A stretch of 5,527 bases of DNA, from NCBI GenBank assembly GCA_005878995.1, contig VBME01000212.1, positions 1 through 5,527 of the forward strand, given 5' to 3'. Positions 1-5,527 of the stretch are shown piece after piece. The DNA comes from Methanobacteriota archaeon (GTDB lineage Archaea > Thermoplasmatota > Thermoplasmata > RBG-16-68-12). Made by a program: the position numbers and the translations under genes. The notes under the pieces are model-generated. The model saw only the letters and a program-made list of their open reading frames with translations. It had not been told where the DNA came from and did not search any database. Within the stretch, counting starts at the first letter, position 1, and each line of letters starts with the position of its first letter.

Positions 1-566
1 TCTACGTCCTCGAGCCCGAGGTGCTCGAGTTCATCCCGCCGGACCAGAAATTCGATTTCGCGAAGGACCTCTTCCCGAAGCTCCTGTCGAAGGGCGTGCC
101 GCTGTACGGGTCCCGCATCAATGGAGTATGGATGGACATCGGGCAACCGCACGATCTCTGGAAGGCGAGCATGGAGGTCGTCCGGCGGGAAGGGAAACCG
201 CTCCGTCGCGCCGGCGTGAAGAGCGAAGGACCCGTGATCTTGGACGACGCCGCGCGGGTCGACGAGGGCGTCACGATTCGCGGGCCCTGTTATGTCGGAC
301 CCGGGGCGGTCCTCCGGGCGGGAAGCGTGGTGGACAATGCGTGTCTGTACGAGTCCGCGCGCCTTGAGGGCAAGGCGACCGTCCGGAACAGCATCGTCCT
401 CGAAGGAAGCGTCATCGGCGCGTCCGCGGAGATTCTCGACAGCGTCGTGTCGCGGAACTGCACGATCGAGGAAGGCGCGCGGATCGCGTCGAGCATCATC
501 GGGGACGGGATGACGATCCGGGCCGGATCCCGCCTGGACAATGCGACGGTCTCCCAGCCGCCGTAG
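1..566 (+). CDS. Sugar-nucleotide pyrophosphorylase, C-terminal part (likely mannose-1-phosphate guanylyltransferase), 5' truncated
   Basis: The gene enters from the left edge; the reading frame begins at base 3 and ends at TAG 564-566, leaving 187 visible residues. Such enzymes join a nucleoside triphosphate and a sugar 1-phosphate into an NDP-sugar, here probably GDP-mannose for cytosolic supply of glycans or glycolipids. Residues 1-60 are the end of the Rossmann-like transferase domain and contain WMDIGQP (43-49), whose Asp is expected to help bind metal; this exact motif is typical of eukaryotic and archaeal GMPPB-type guanylyltransferases. Residues about 75-183 are left-handed beta-helix hexapeptide repeats, with recurrent small and aliphatic residues such as PVILDDAARV and SIIGDGMTI. 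The N-terminal nucleotide-binding signature lies outside the window, so nucleotide and sugar specificity cannot be settled; glucose-1-phosphate thymidylyltransferase or uridylyltransferase remains possible. It converges on the minus-strand ABM gene across 19 bp. Confidence 0.88.
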   Translation, partial: YVLEPEVLEFIPPDQKFDFAKDLFPKLLSKGVPLYGSRINGVWMDIGQPHDLWKASMEVVRREGKPLRRAGVKSEGPVILDDAARVDEGVTIRGPCYVGPGAVLRAGSVVDNACLYESARLEGKATVRNSIVLEGSVIGASAEILDSVVSRNCTIEEGARIASSIIGDGMTIRAGSRLDNATVSQPP

Positions 567-585
567 GCGCGCCGCGGCCTCGACG

Positions 586-903
586 CTAGGCGTCTTCGTC
601 GGGTGATGCGAGGACCTCGTAGTGCGAGACGGTCGGCTCGAGTTCGAGGAGGAACTCTTTGTCCTTTGGATAGTAGACCGCGCGGTCGAGATTCGGACCG
701 GCGAAGCGTCGGATCGCTTCGAGCGAGTCCCAAAAGGAAATGAGCAGGAAGTGCGCCCGGTCGCCCTCCGTCCGGCGGAGGACGGTCACGCCGCGGTTCC
801 CCGGGGTCTCGCGGTATTCCTTGAGCCCGCTCTCCTTCAGGTATGCAAAATACGCATCCGCCTTCGAAGACTGGGTCATGCCGTGCCACGTCCTGGCAAT
901 CAT
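586..903 (-). CDS. ABM-fold (antibiotic biosynthesis monooxygenase-like) small protein
   Basis: A 105-residue cytosolic protein with no signal peptide or membrane segment. Its pattern is that of the dimeric alpha-beta barrel ABM superfamily: an opening strand MIARTWHG (1-8), a helix around AYFAYLKESG, then PGNRGVTVLRR (34-44), a strand HFLLISFWDS (51-60) with Trp58, a helix LEAIRRFAG (61-69), AVYYPKD (75-81), and a final strand SHYEVLAS with His94. ABM members include haem-degrading IsdG-type enzymes and cofactor-free quinone monooxygenases, but many single-domain members have no known substrate, and I cannot assign one here. From memory, the closest look-alikes are common in bacteria, so transfer into this archaeon is possible but unproven. 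ATG at 903 is chosen because the fold begins at once; GAGG lies only two bases upstream, unusually close for a Shine-Dalgarno site. It follows hutI by 69 bp on the same strand and may be co-transcribed. Confidence 0.85.
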   Translation of the reverse strand: MIARTWHGMTQSSKADAYFAYLKESGLKEYRETPGNRGVTVLRRTEGDRAHFLLISFWDSLEAIRRFAGPNLDRAVYYPKDKEFLLELEPTVSHYEVLASPDEDA

Positions 904-972
904 TTCCTCGCCCCGGACAAAGGCAAGTCGCGGAACCGGATGAATTCGCTGCCAGCGGAGGACAGTCCGCCC
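904..972. other. Intergenic spacer between hutI and the ABM gene
   Basis: This 69-bp spacer separates the hutI stop from the ABM start. Just after the hutI stop it holds a short hairpin candidate, GCGGA (955-959) and TCCGC (966-970) around a 6-base loop. No T-run follows on the minus strand, so there is no support for a terminator. I see no TATA-like element, so read-through from hutI is the simpler reading. Confidence 0.4.
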
Positions 973-2283
973 TCACCGAATCGGGCCGCCCACTCGCACC
1001 GCCCCTCGCTTGATCACGACCTGGACCATGTTCCCGCCGATCCGGTAGCCAAGGTGGCGGTACGACGGCACATCGAGAACGAGGAGGTCGGCCCACTTCC
1101 CGCGCTCCAAGCTGCCAACCGCAGATCCCAACCCCACGGCGTGCGCCGCGTTGATTGTCGCAGCGACAATCGCCTGCGCGGGGGAGAGCCCGTTGTGGTG
1201 GCACGCCAGCGCGATCGTCAGTTGCTGCGATTCGCACCAGGTGTTCGGATTGAAATCGGTCCCCAGCGCGACGGGGACGCTCGCAGCAACCAGGCGCCGA
1301 CCGTCCGCGTACGGCAGGCGCGAGGCCAGCGACGTCGCCGGGAGCAAGACCGCGATCACATCGGTCCGCGCGAGTGCCTCGATTCCCTCCGGAGACGTAT
1401 GAAGAAGATGGTCCGCGGACACGGCGCCGACTTCCGCGGCGACGGATGCACCGCCTGTGTCAGCGAGCTCGTCCGCGTGAATCTTGGCACCGAGACCGGC
1501 CGATTTCGCCCGGCCGAGGATCCGTCGTCCTTGGTCGGCGCTGAAGTAACCGTCGTCGACGAAAACATCGCAGAAGGCGGCGAGCCGCTCCTTCGCGACC
1601 GCGTCGATCATCTCCCCGGCCACGAGGTCAACATAGGCATCGGGGCGTCCTTCGAATTCGGGAGGAACCGCATGGGCCCCGAGGAAGGTCGGGACGACGT
1701 CGACGCCCGCCATTCGGCCCGCTTGCGCCGCGGCCTTCAGGATCTTGAGTTCATCGGCGGTCCGGAGTCCGTATCCGCTCTTCACCTCGACCGTCGTCGT
1801 GCCGAAGGCGAGCATGGACCGAAGGCGATTGGCCGCGGCACGCGCGAGATTTTCTTCGTCGGCATTACGCGTCGCCTGCACGGTGTGGAGGATCCCACCT
1901 CCACGCGCCGCGATCTCCCGGTAGTCCATCCCTTGAGCTTTCCACTCGACCTCATGCTCGCGGGACCCGGCGAAGACCGCATGCGTGTGCCCGTCGACGA
2001 AGCCGGGCAAGACCGTTTTCCCGGTCGCGTCGATCTGCACGGATGCGCGGGGGTGCCGCGCTAGCACATCAGGCGTCGGCCCCACATCGACAATCCGCTC
2101 GCCTTCAACGTAGACGGCGCCATCCTCCACGAGGCCGAGATCTCCCGCCGTTTCGCGGCGCCGAGGACCCGGCGGTCCGCGAAGCGTGATGAGCTCCGCG
2201 GCGTGGACCACGAGGAACGATTGCGGCGCACTCGCGCGTTCCTCGCGGGTCTCTCGGATCTTGTGCGCCCGGGACGGCTTCAT
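973..2283 (-). CDS. hutI: Imidazolonepropionase (imidazolone-5-propionate amidohydrolase)
   Basis: HutI hydrolyses 4-imidazolone-5-propanoate to N-formimino-L-glutamate, the third step of histidine degradation, in the cytosol. The 436-residue protein has the amidohydrolase TIM-barrel order throughout: metal-binding HTH (99-101) in PGFVDGHTHAVFAGSRE, the HutI-typical ARGGGILHTV (126-135), EVKSGYGL (166-173), TFLGAHAVPPE (199-209), KIHADE (267-272) with metal ligand His269 and Glu272, SADHL with His292, and GTDFNP (341-346) with metal ligand Asp343. These match the bacterial HutI pattern as I recall it, so function is confident. The ATG at 2283 overlaps the mevalonate kinase stop as ATGA and has GGAGTGA upstream; a GTG at 2211 would give 412 residues, nearer the usual family length of about 400-420, and would drop a charged 24-residue N-terminus. 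No hutH or hutU is in the window. A long open frame on the opposite strand (622-2064) is a GC-rich shadow. Confidence 0.95.
   Translation of the reverse strand: MKPSRAHKIRETREERASAPQSFLVVHAAELITLRGPPGPRRRETAGDLGLVEDGAVYVEGERIVDVGPTPDVLARHPRASVQIDATGKTVLPGFVDGHTHAVFAGSREHEVEWKAQGMDYREIAARGGGILHTVQATRNADEENLARAAANRLRSMLAFGTTTVEVKSGYGLRTADELKILKAAAQAGRMAGVDVVPTFLGAHAVPPEFEGRPDAYVDLVAGEMIDAVAKERLAAFCDVFVDDGYFSADQGRRILGRAKSAGLGAKIHADELADTGGASVAAEVGAVSADHLLHTSPEGIEALARTDVIAVLLPATSLASRLPYADGRRLVAASVPVALGTDFNPNTWCESQQLTIALACHHNGLSPAQAIVAATINAAHAVGLGSAVGSLERGKWADLLVLDVPSYRHLGYRIGGNMVQVVIKRGAVRVGGPIR
1153..1171. repeat. 19-bp near-perfect palindrome inside hutI
   Basis: GATTGTCGC (1153-1161) and GCGACAATC (1163-1171) are exact reverse complements around a single A at 1162. 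The stretch encodes the HutI segment around AIVAATIN near residues 371-378. The symmetry may be incidental to codon choice, or it may be a protein-binding site; nothing in the sequence decides this. Confidence 0.6.
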
Positions 2284-3203
2284 CCGAGGGTCGTCACTCC
2301 CGCGGGATCGGATCGCACGATGAACGCCTTTCCCCCCGCGGCGCGAATCGCCGCGGCCGTTTCCTGGGGCCGCTCCGAGAGCGCGACCATGCTTCCGCCG
2401 CCTCCCGCGCCCGTCAGCTTCGCCCCGTAACTGGTCGCGCGGGCCGCCGACACGAGCCGGTCGAGCATCGGATGTCCCACACCGAGATCCGTGAGGATCG
2501 CATGATTCCGGTCCATCAGCTGCCCCGCGCGGGCGAAATCGTGGCGCCGGAGCGCTTGCACGCCCTCGAGGGTGATCCGGCCGATCTCTCGGACCGCCTC
2601 CCGGGCCTTCGGGTCCCGGTCGACCCGTTCCTTCACGTTCGCCACAAGGGGGCCCGTCGCGGCGCTGATTCCGGTGCTGCCCACGACGAAGTCGAGCGGG
2701 GGCAGGTCGGTCCGATGAAGGCACCATCGCCGCGAGTCGCGCTCGATTGTCCACAGGAGCCCTTCGCTTGGTTTCGGGAGGACCAAGAGGCTGCCGCCGG
2801 CGCTCGCGGTGCTCGTATCGATCGGGCTCGCACGACCTTGGACCTCGTGTTCGACCTCGAACGCTTCCCGCGCGATGCGCTTCGGGTCGATTGCCCCGGC
2901 CATTCCGTGCAGCGCCCCCAGAGTGGCTACGGTTACGGCCGCGGAGGAGCCGAGCCCCGCTCCGCTCGGCACCATCGACCGGACTTCGAGCCACAAGGGA
3001 CCTTGCGCCTTCGCCTTCTGGACCGCGCCCCGCACGTACCGGTATCGGGGCTCATCGAGCGATCCGCCGTCCGCCCTCCACTCGGCGTGCGGGCGCGCGA
3101 AGACCTCGGCCCGAAGGTTGATCGCTGTGGCGAGCGCCGGTTCCCCGAAGACGACCGCGTGCTCCCCGAACAGGATTAACTTGCCCGGGGCGGACGCCGA
3201 CAT
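2280..3203 (-). CDS. mvk: Mevalonate kinase (GHMP kinase family)
   Basis: This cytosolic enzyme phosphorylates mevalonate with ATP to 5-phosphomevalonate on the route to isopentenyl diphosphate and archaeal ether lipids. The 307-residue protein, close to the usual archaeal length, begins with the mevalonate kinase signature APGKLILFGEHAVV (5-18) including Lys8. It has the GHMP phosphate-binding loop PSGAGLGSSAA (79-89), the segment EVEHEVQG (116-123), SPIDTST (126-132) with likely catalytic Asp129, STGISAATGPLV (176-187), and the third GHMP motif KLTGAGGGG (262-270). These together separate it from galactokinase, homoserine kinase and phosphomevalonate kinase. The start at 3203 is chosen because the family motif begins within five residues. 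It follows the Cdc48 gene by 37 bp and its TGA overlaps the hutI ATG. A canonical mevalonate 5-kinase argues against the mevalonate-3-phosphate route known in Thermoplasma, though the rest of the pathway is not visible. Confidence 0.95.
   Translation of the reverse strand: MSASAPGKLILFGEHAVVFGEPALATAINLRAEVFARPHAEWRADGGSLDEPRYRYVRGAVQKAKAQGPLWLEVRSMVPSGAGLGSSAAVTVATLGALHGMAGAIDPKRIAREAFEVEHEVQGRASPIDTSTASAGGSLLVLPKPSEGLLWTIERDSRRWCLHRTDLPPLDFVVGSTGISAATGPLVANVKERVDRDPKAREAVREIGRITLEGVQALRRHDFARAGQLMDRNHAILTDLGVGHPMLDRLVSAARATSYGAKLTGAGGGGSMVALSERPQETAAAIRAAGGKAFIVRSDPAGVTTLG
2294..2300 (-). promoter_or_regulatory. Shine-Dalgarno-like site for hutI
   Basis: On the minus strand GGAGTGA lies 10 bases before the ATG at 2283, inside the end of the mevalonate kinase gene. 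It resembles the archaeal anti-SD complement GGAGGTGA with one base missing. With the ATGA stop-start overlap, it favours the 2283 start over the downstream GTG at 2211. Confidence 0.5.
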
Positions 3204-3240
3204 GTGCGGCGATTCCCCGCTCCGCGACTTAATCCTTGGC

Positions 3241-5433
3241 CTAGCTGACTTCCGGGCTCCGCGGGAACCTCGTCGGCAGGCGGCTGTACAGCGCAGCGTC
3301 GCCCGTCTGCGGTTGGACCTTCTTCAGGGCCGCTTCGAAGTGCCGCTTCTCGATCGCGACTTTCTTCAGGGCCGCTTCGTCGAGGTTCGGATACTTCGTC
3401 GCCGTCTCGCGAATCGCGAGCATCGCGGCCTCGTTGCACACCGCCGCGAGCTCCGCGCCCGTGTACTTGTCAGTCCGCCGCGCGACGTCGTCTAGGTCGA
3501 CGTCCTTCCCGAGCGGCTTCCGACGCGTGTGAATCGCGAGGATCGCCTTGCGCGTCGTGAGATCCGGTGGCGGGATGTAGATGTGCCGATCGAAGCGGCC
3601 CGGGCGCAGGAGCGCCGGATCGACGAGGTCCATCCGGTTCGTCGCCGCGATGACCGTGACGTTGTGAAGCTCCTCGAGCCCGTCCATCTCGGTGAGGATC
3701 TGGGAAATGACGCGCTCCGTGACCTGGGAGTCCTCGGCGCCGCCGCGGACCGGCGTGATCGCATCGACTTCGTCGAAGAAGATGATGCATGGCGCCGCGG
3801 TCTTCGCCTTCCGGAACGTTTCGCGGACCATCCGCTCCGATTCACCGACCCACTTGCTCATGAACTCGGGACCGCGGACCGAGATGAAGTTCGCCTCGGA
3901 TTCCGTCGCAACCGCCTTCGCGAGGAGTGTTTTTCCGGTCCCGGGCGGGCCAAAGATGAGGATTCCCCGCGGAGGGCGGGCGTCGAAGTGGGCGAACACT
4001 TTGTTCATCCGCAAAGGCCACTCAATCGATTCTCGCAGTTCCTGTTTCGCCTCGTCGAGCCCGCCGATGTCGTCCCACTTGACGTTCGGCTTCTCGATGA
4101 GGACCTCCCGCAGGGTCGACGGCTCCATCTCCCGGTATGCCTGGAGAAAGTCGTCCCGGGTCACCGTGAGCTTGTTCAGCACCTCGGGCGGGATCACGTC
4201 CGCCTGGAGATCGATGTCGGGCAAGATCCGTCGGAGGGAACGCATCGCAGCTTCCTTCGAGAGCGCCGCGAGGTCGGCGCCGACGTAGCCGTGAGTCAAT
4301 CCCGCGAGTTCCTTCAGCTCGACATCCTTCGAGAGGGGCATCCCTCGGGTGTGGATCTGGAGGATCTCGAGACGACCATCGCGGTCCGGCACGCCGATCT
4401 CGATCTCGCGGTCGAACCGTCCCGGACGGCGCAGCGCCGGATCGAGCGCGTTCGGGCGGTTCGTCGCGCCGATGACGACGACCTTCCCGCGGGCCTGGAG
4501 ACCGTCCATAAGGGCGAGGAGCTGGGCGACGACGCGCCGCTCGACCTCGCCGGCGACCTCGTCCCGCTTCGGCGCGATCGAGTCGATCTCGTCAATGAAG
4601 ATGATGCTCGGCGCGTTCTCTTCGGCCTGCTTGAAGATATCCCGGAGGTTCTCCTCGCTCTGACCGTAGAACTTCGACATGATTTCGGGGCCCGAGATGG
4701 AATGGAAGTTCGCGCTCGTCTCCGAGGCGACCGCCTTCGCAAGGAGCGTCTTCCCGGTCCCAGGCGGGCCATGCAGCAGCACGCCCTTCGGGGCCTCGAC
4801 GCCGAGTCGCTCGAACAACTCCGGGTGGCGGAGTGGGAGCTCGATCATTTCGCGGACCTTACGGACCTCCTCCCCGAGCCCCCCGATGTCCTCGTAGTCG
4901 ACCTTGGGGACTTTCGCTTCCTCCTCTTTCATCGCCTTCTCAGCGATCTTGATGTCCGTCGACGCTTCGACGAGGACGGCGTCGGCCCCCGGCTGGAACG
5001 ACGTGACGACGAAATCGAACTTCCGCCCCATCACGCTCACGCTGATTACGTCCCCGCGGGTGATCGCGCGGCCCTGGAGGACCTGGGCCATGTACTGCTC
5101 GCCGCCCATGATCCGGATCGGTTCGGTCGGCGCGAGCGAGACCTTCTCCGCGGGGCGGGCCAACGCCTTGCGGAGGCCCACCTTGTCGTCGATCCCGACG
5201 CCCGCGTTCCGGCGTTGTATCCCGTCCATCCGAATCACGCCGCGGTTCGCGTCTTCCGGATAGCCGCGGCGGACCCCGGCCGCGGTCGACTTCGCCCCTT
5301 CAATGAGGACGATGTCCCCTTCCTTCAGTTCGAGGATCTTCATGACCTCGGGGTCGAGCCGCACGATTCCACGACCCGCATCCGCGGGCTTCGCCTCGGC
5401 GACTCGAAGGAACTTCTCACGAGCTGCGGACAT
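3241..5433 (-). CDS. cdc48: Cdc48/VCP/VAT-type double-ring AAA+ ATPase
   Basis: This ATP-driven unfoldase forms hexamers that extract and unfold proteins, in archaea probably for the 20S proteasome. Its 730 residues fit the family. The N-terminal Cdc48 double-psi barrel spans about 5-90 and Cdc48 domain 2 about 100-170. D1 has Walker A GPPGTGKT (222-229), pore loop KFYG (254-257), Walker B IIFIDE (277-282), sensor Asn in GATNRP (322-327), and likely arginine fingers in RRPGR (335-339). D2 has Walker A GPPGTGKT (495-502), pore loop KWVG (527-530), Walker B IIFFDE (550-555) and AATNR (596-600). Both Walker B glutamates and aromatic pore residues are present, so both rings should be active. ATG at 5433 is preferred over an upstream GTG at 5466 because [11 protein letters not shown] is the expected family start. 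The C-terminus extends past an LYS motif (715-717). It is the first gene of the minus-strand block. Confidence 0.97.
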   Translation of the reverse strand: MSAAREKFLRVAEAKPADAGRGIVRLDPEVMKILELKEGDIVLIEGAKSTAAGVRRGYPEDANRGVIRMDGIQRRNAGVGIDDKVGLRKALARPAEKVSLAPTEPIRIMGGEQYMAQVLQGRAITRGDVISVSVMGRKFDFVVTSFQPGADAVLVEASTDIKIAEKAMKEEEAKVPKVDYEDIGGLGEEVRKVREMIELPLRHPELFERLGVEAPKGVLLHGPPGTGKTLLAKAVASETSANFHSISGPEIMSKFYGQSEENLRDIFKQAEENAPSIIFIDEIDSIAPKRDEVAGEVERRVVAQLLALMDGLQARGKVVVIGATNRPNALDPALRRPGRFDREIEIGVPDRDGRLEILQIHTRGMPLSKDVELKELAGLTHGYVGADLAALSKEAAMRSLRRILPDIDLQADVIPPEVLNKLTVTRDDFLQAYREMEPSTLREVLIEKPNVKWDDIGGLDEAKQELRESIEWPLRMNKVFAHFDARPPRGILIFGPPGTGKTLLAKAVATESEANFISVRGPEFMSKWVGESERMVRETFRKAKTAAPCIIFFDEVDAITPVRGGAEDSQVTERVISQILTEMDGLEELHNVTVIAATNRMDLVDPALLRPGRFDRHIYIPPPDLTTRKAILAIHTRRKPLGKDVDLDDVARRTDKYTGAELAAVCNEAAMLAIRETATKYPNLDEAALKKVAIEKRHFEAALKKVQPQTGDAALYSRLPTRFPRSPEVS
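3320..3379 (-). repeat. 18-nt direct repeat pair encoding EAALKKV twice in Cdc48
   Basis: An identical 18-base sequence occurs at 3320-3337 and 3362-3379, offset by 42 bases (14 codons), in frame. It encodes EAALKKV at Cdc48 residues 686-692 and 700-706. The second protein copy matches the usual Cdc48 C-terminal segment (family-like HFEEALKKV); the first may be a local duplication or convergence. The segments between the copies are not obviously similar. Confidence 0.75.
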
Positions 5434-5455
5434 GGTCGGCACAATTCCTGCCGCG

Positions 5456-5477
5456 CCGGATCGCACGGGCGATCCGG
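5456..5477. repeat. Perfect 8-bp inverted repeat upstream of cdc48
   Basis: CCGGATCG (5456-5463) and CGATCCGG (5470-5477) are exact reverse complements around a 6-base spacer. The centre lies about 33 bases before the cdc48 ATG. It could be an operator near the transcription start or a hairpin in the mRNA leader. No terminator-like T-run accompanies it. Confidence 0.65.
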
Positions 5478-5497
5478 GCGGGCGTTCGCAACGAATC

Positions 5498-5526
5498 GGG
5501 GTTACTTGAACTCATGTCAAAACCCC
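5498..5526. repeat. Imperfect inverted repeat in the AT-richer upstream region
   Basis: GGGGTT (5498-5503) pairs with AACCCC (5521-5526), and TTGA (5506-5509) pairs with TCAA (5517-5520), giving ten base pairs with a two-base bulge (5504-5505) and a 7-base loop. It lies 65-93 bases upstream of the cdc48 ATG, where an upstream regulator or core promoter could sit. It may instead end a transcript from the gene beyond the window edge. Confidence 0.55.
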
Positions 5527-5527
5527 T

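Larger units (their letters stand above)
5434..5527 (-). promoter_or_regulatory. Probable promoter and leader region of the cdc48-mvk-hutI block
   Basis: This is the only long non-coding stretch upstream of the minus-strand block. Its distal part (5494-5527) is clearly lower in GC than the rest of the window, as expected for a promoter, but I find no clear archaeal TATA box or BRE. AGGA at 5446-5449 on the minus strand is a weak ribosome-site candidate 12 bases before the ATG. The region carries two inverted repeats annotated separately, and a short one, TTCG-CAA-CGAA, at 5485-5495. The window ends before the neighbouring gene, so its full extent is unknown. Confidence 0.4.

Noticed and set aside
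765..781. CCTCCG/CGGAGG inverted repeat in the ABM gene
   Set aside because: Six-base GC-only arms around a five-base loop are expected by chance in DNA this GC-rich, and the site codes for a normal part of the protein.
955..970. Hairpin after the hutI stop as a terminator
   Set aside because: The stem has only five base pairs and no T-run follows it on the minus strand.
290..1237. Minus-strand open frame of 315 codons
   Set aside because: It runs antisense to the pyrophosphorylase and out of frame through the ABM gene and hutI, with low-complexity Arg/Pro-rich sequence and no recognisable domain.
622..2064. Long open frame (480 codons) on the + strand opposite the ABM gene and hutI
   Set aside because: The translation is rich in Arg, Asp and His with no family motif, and it lies over two well-supported minus-strand genes. 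High GC removes stop codons in shadow frames.
2284..2994. N-terminal extension of the hutI frame by 237 residues
   Set aside because: This part overlaps mevalonate kinase in another frame and has Arg/Gly/Pro-rich, motif-free sequence. The hutI product begins at 2283 at the earliest.
2472..3495. Two overlapping + strand open frames opposite mevalonate kinase
   Set aside because: They mirror a GHMP kinase gene with all its motifs intact; their translations show no fold or family signature.
5503..5527. TTGACA-like bacterial -35 box on the minus strand
   Set aside because: No -10 element follows at the right distance, and the gene content points to an archaeon, where such boxes are not used.

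Overview
The window looks like chromosomal DNA from a high-GC archaeon. A Cdc48/VAT-type double AAA+ ATPase stands next to a mevalonate kinase of the archaeal GHMP type, which is a typically archaeal combination. The GC content is high by eye and there are almost no intergenic gaps. A member of the Thermoplasmatota or another mesophilic, high-GC archaeal lineage would fit, but the phylum is inference; no rRNA or other marker gene is present.

Layout. Bases 1-566 (+) hold the 3' end of a sugar-nucleotide pyrophosphorylase, most like mannose-1-phosphate guanylyltransferase. It converges, across 19 bp, on a block of four minus-strand genes that reads from right to left: Cdc48 ATPase (5433-3241), mevalonate kinase (3203-2280), imidazolonepropionase HutI (2283-973) and a small antibiotic-biosynthesis-monooxygenase (ABM) fold protein (903-586). 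Gaps in the block are 37 bp, a 4-bp ATGA overlap, and 69 bp. The first three genes are likely one transcript; the ABM gene may also belong to it. The block probably starts at a promoter/leader region at 5434-5527, which contains stacked inverted repeats.

How the genes relate. Cdc48 is a protein unfoldase that probably feeds the proteasome. Mevalonate kinase makes 5-phosphomevalonate for isoprenoid lipids. HutI performs the third step of histidine degradation. The ABM protein has no assignable substrate. These roles are not one known pathway, so the tight mevalonate kinase-HutI coupling is the most noteworthy arrangement here. No mobile element, CRISPR array, tRNA or rRNA was seen, and I found no convincing new defence or biosynthetic system. 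The points worth a second look are the gene coupling, several inverted repeats (including a near-perfect 19-bp palindrome inside hutI), and an extended, repeat-containing C-terminus of Cdc48.
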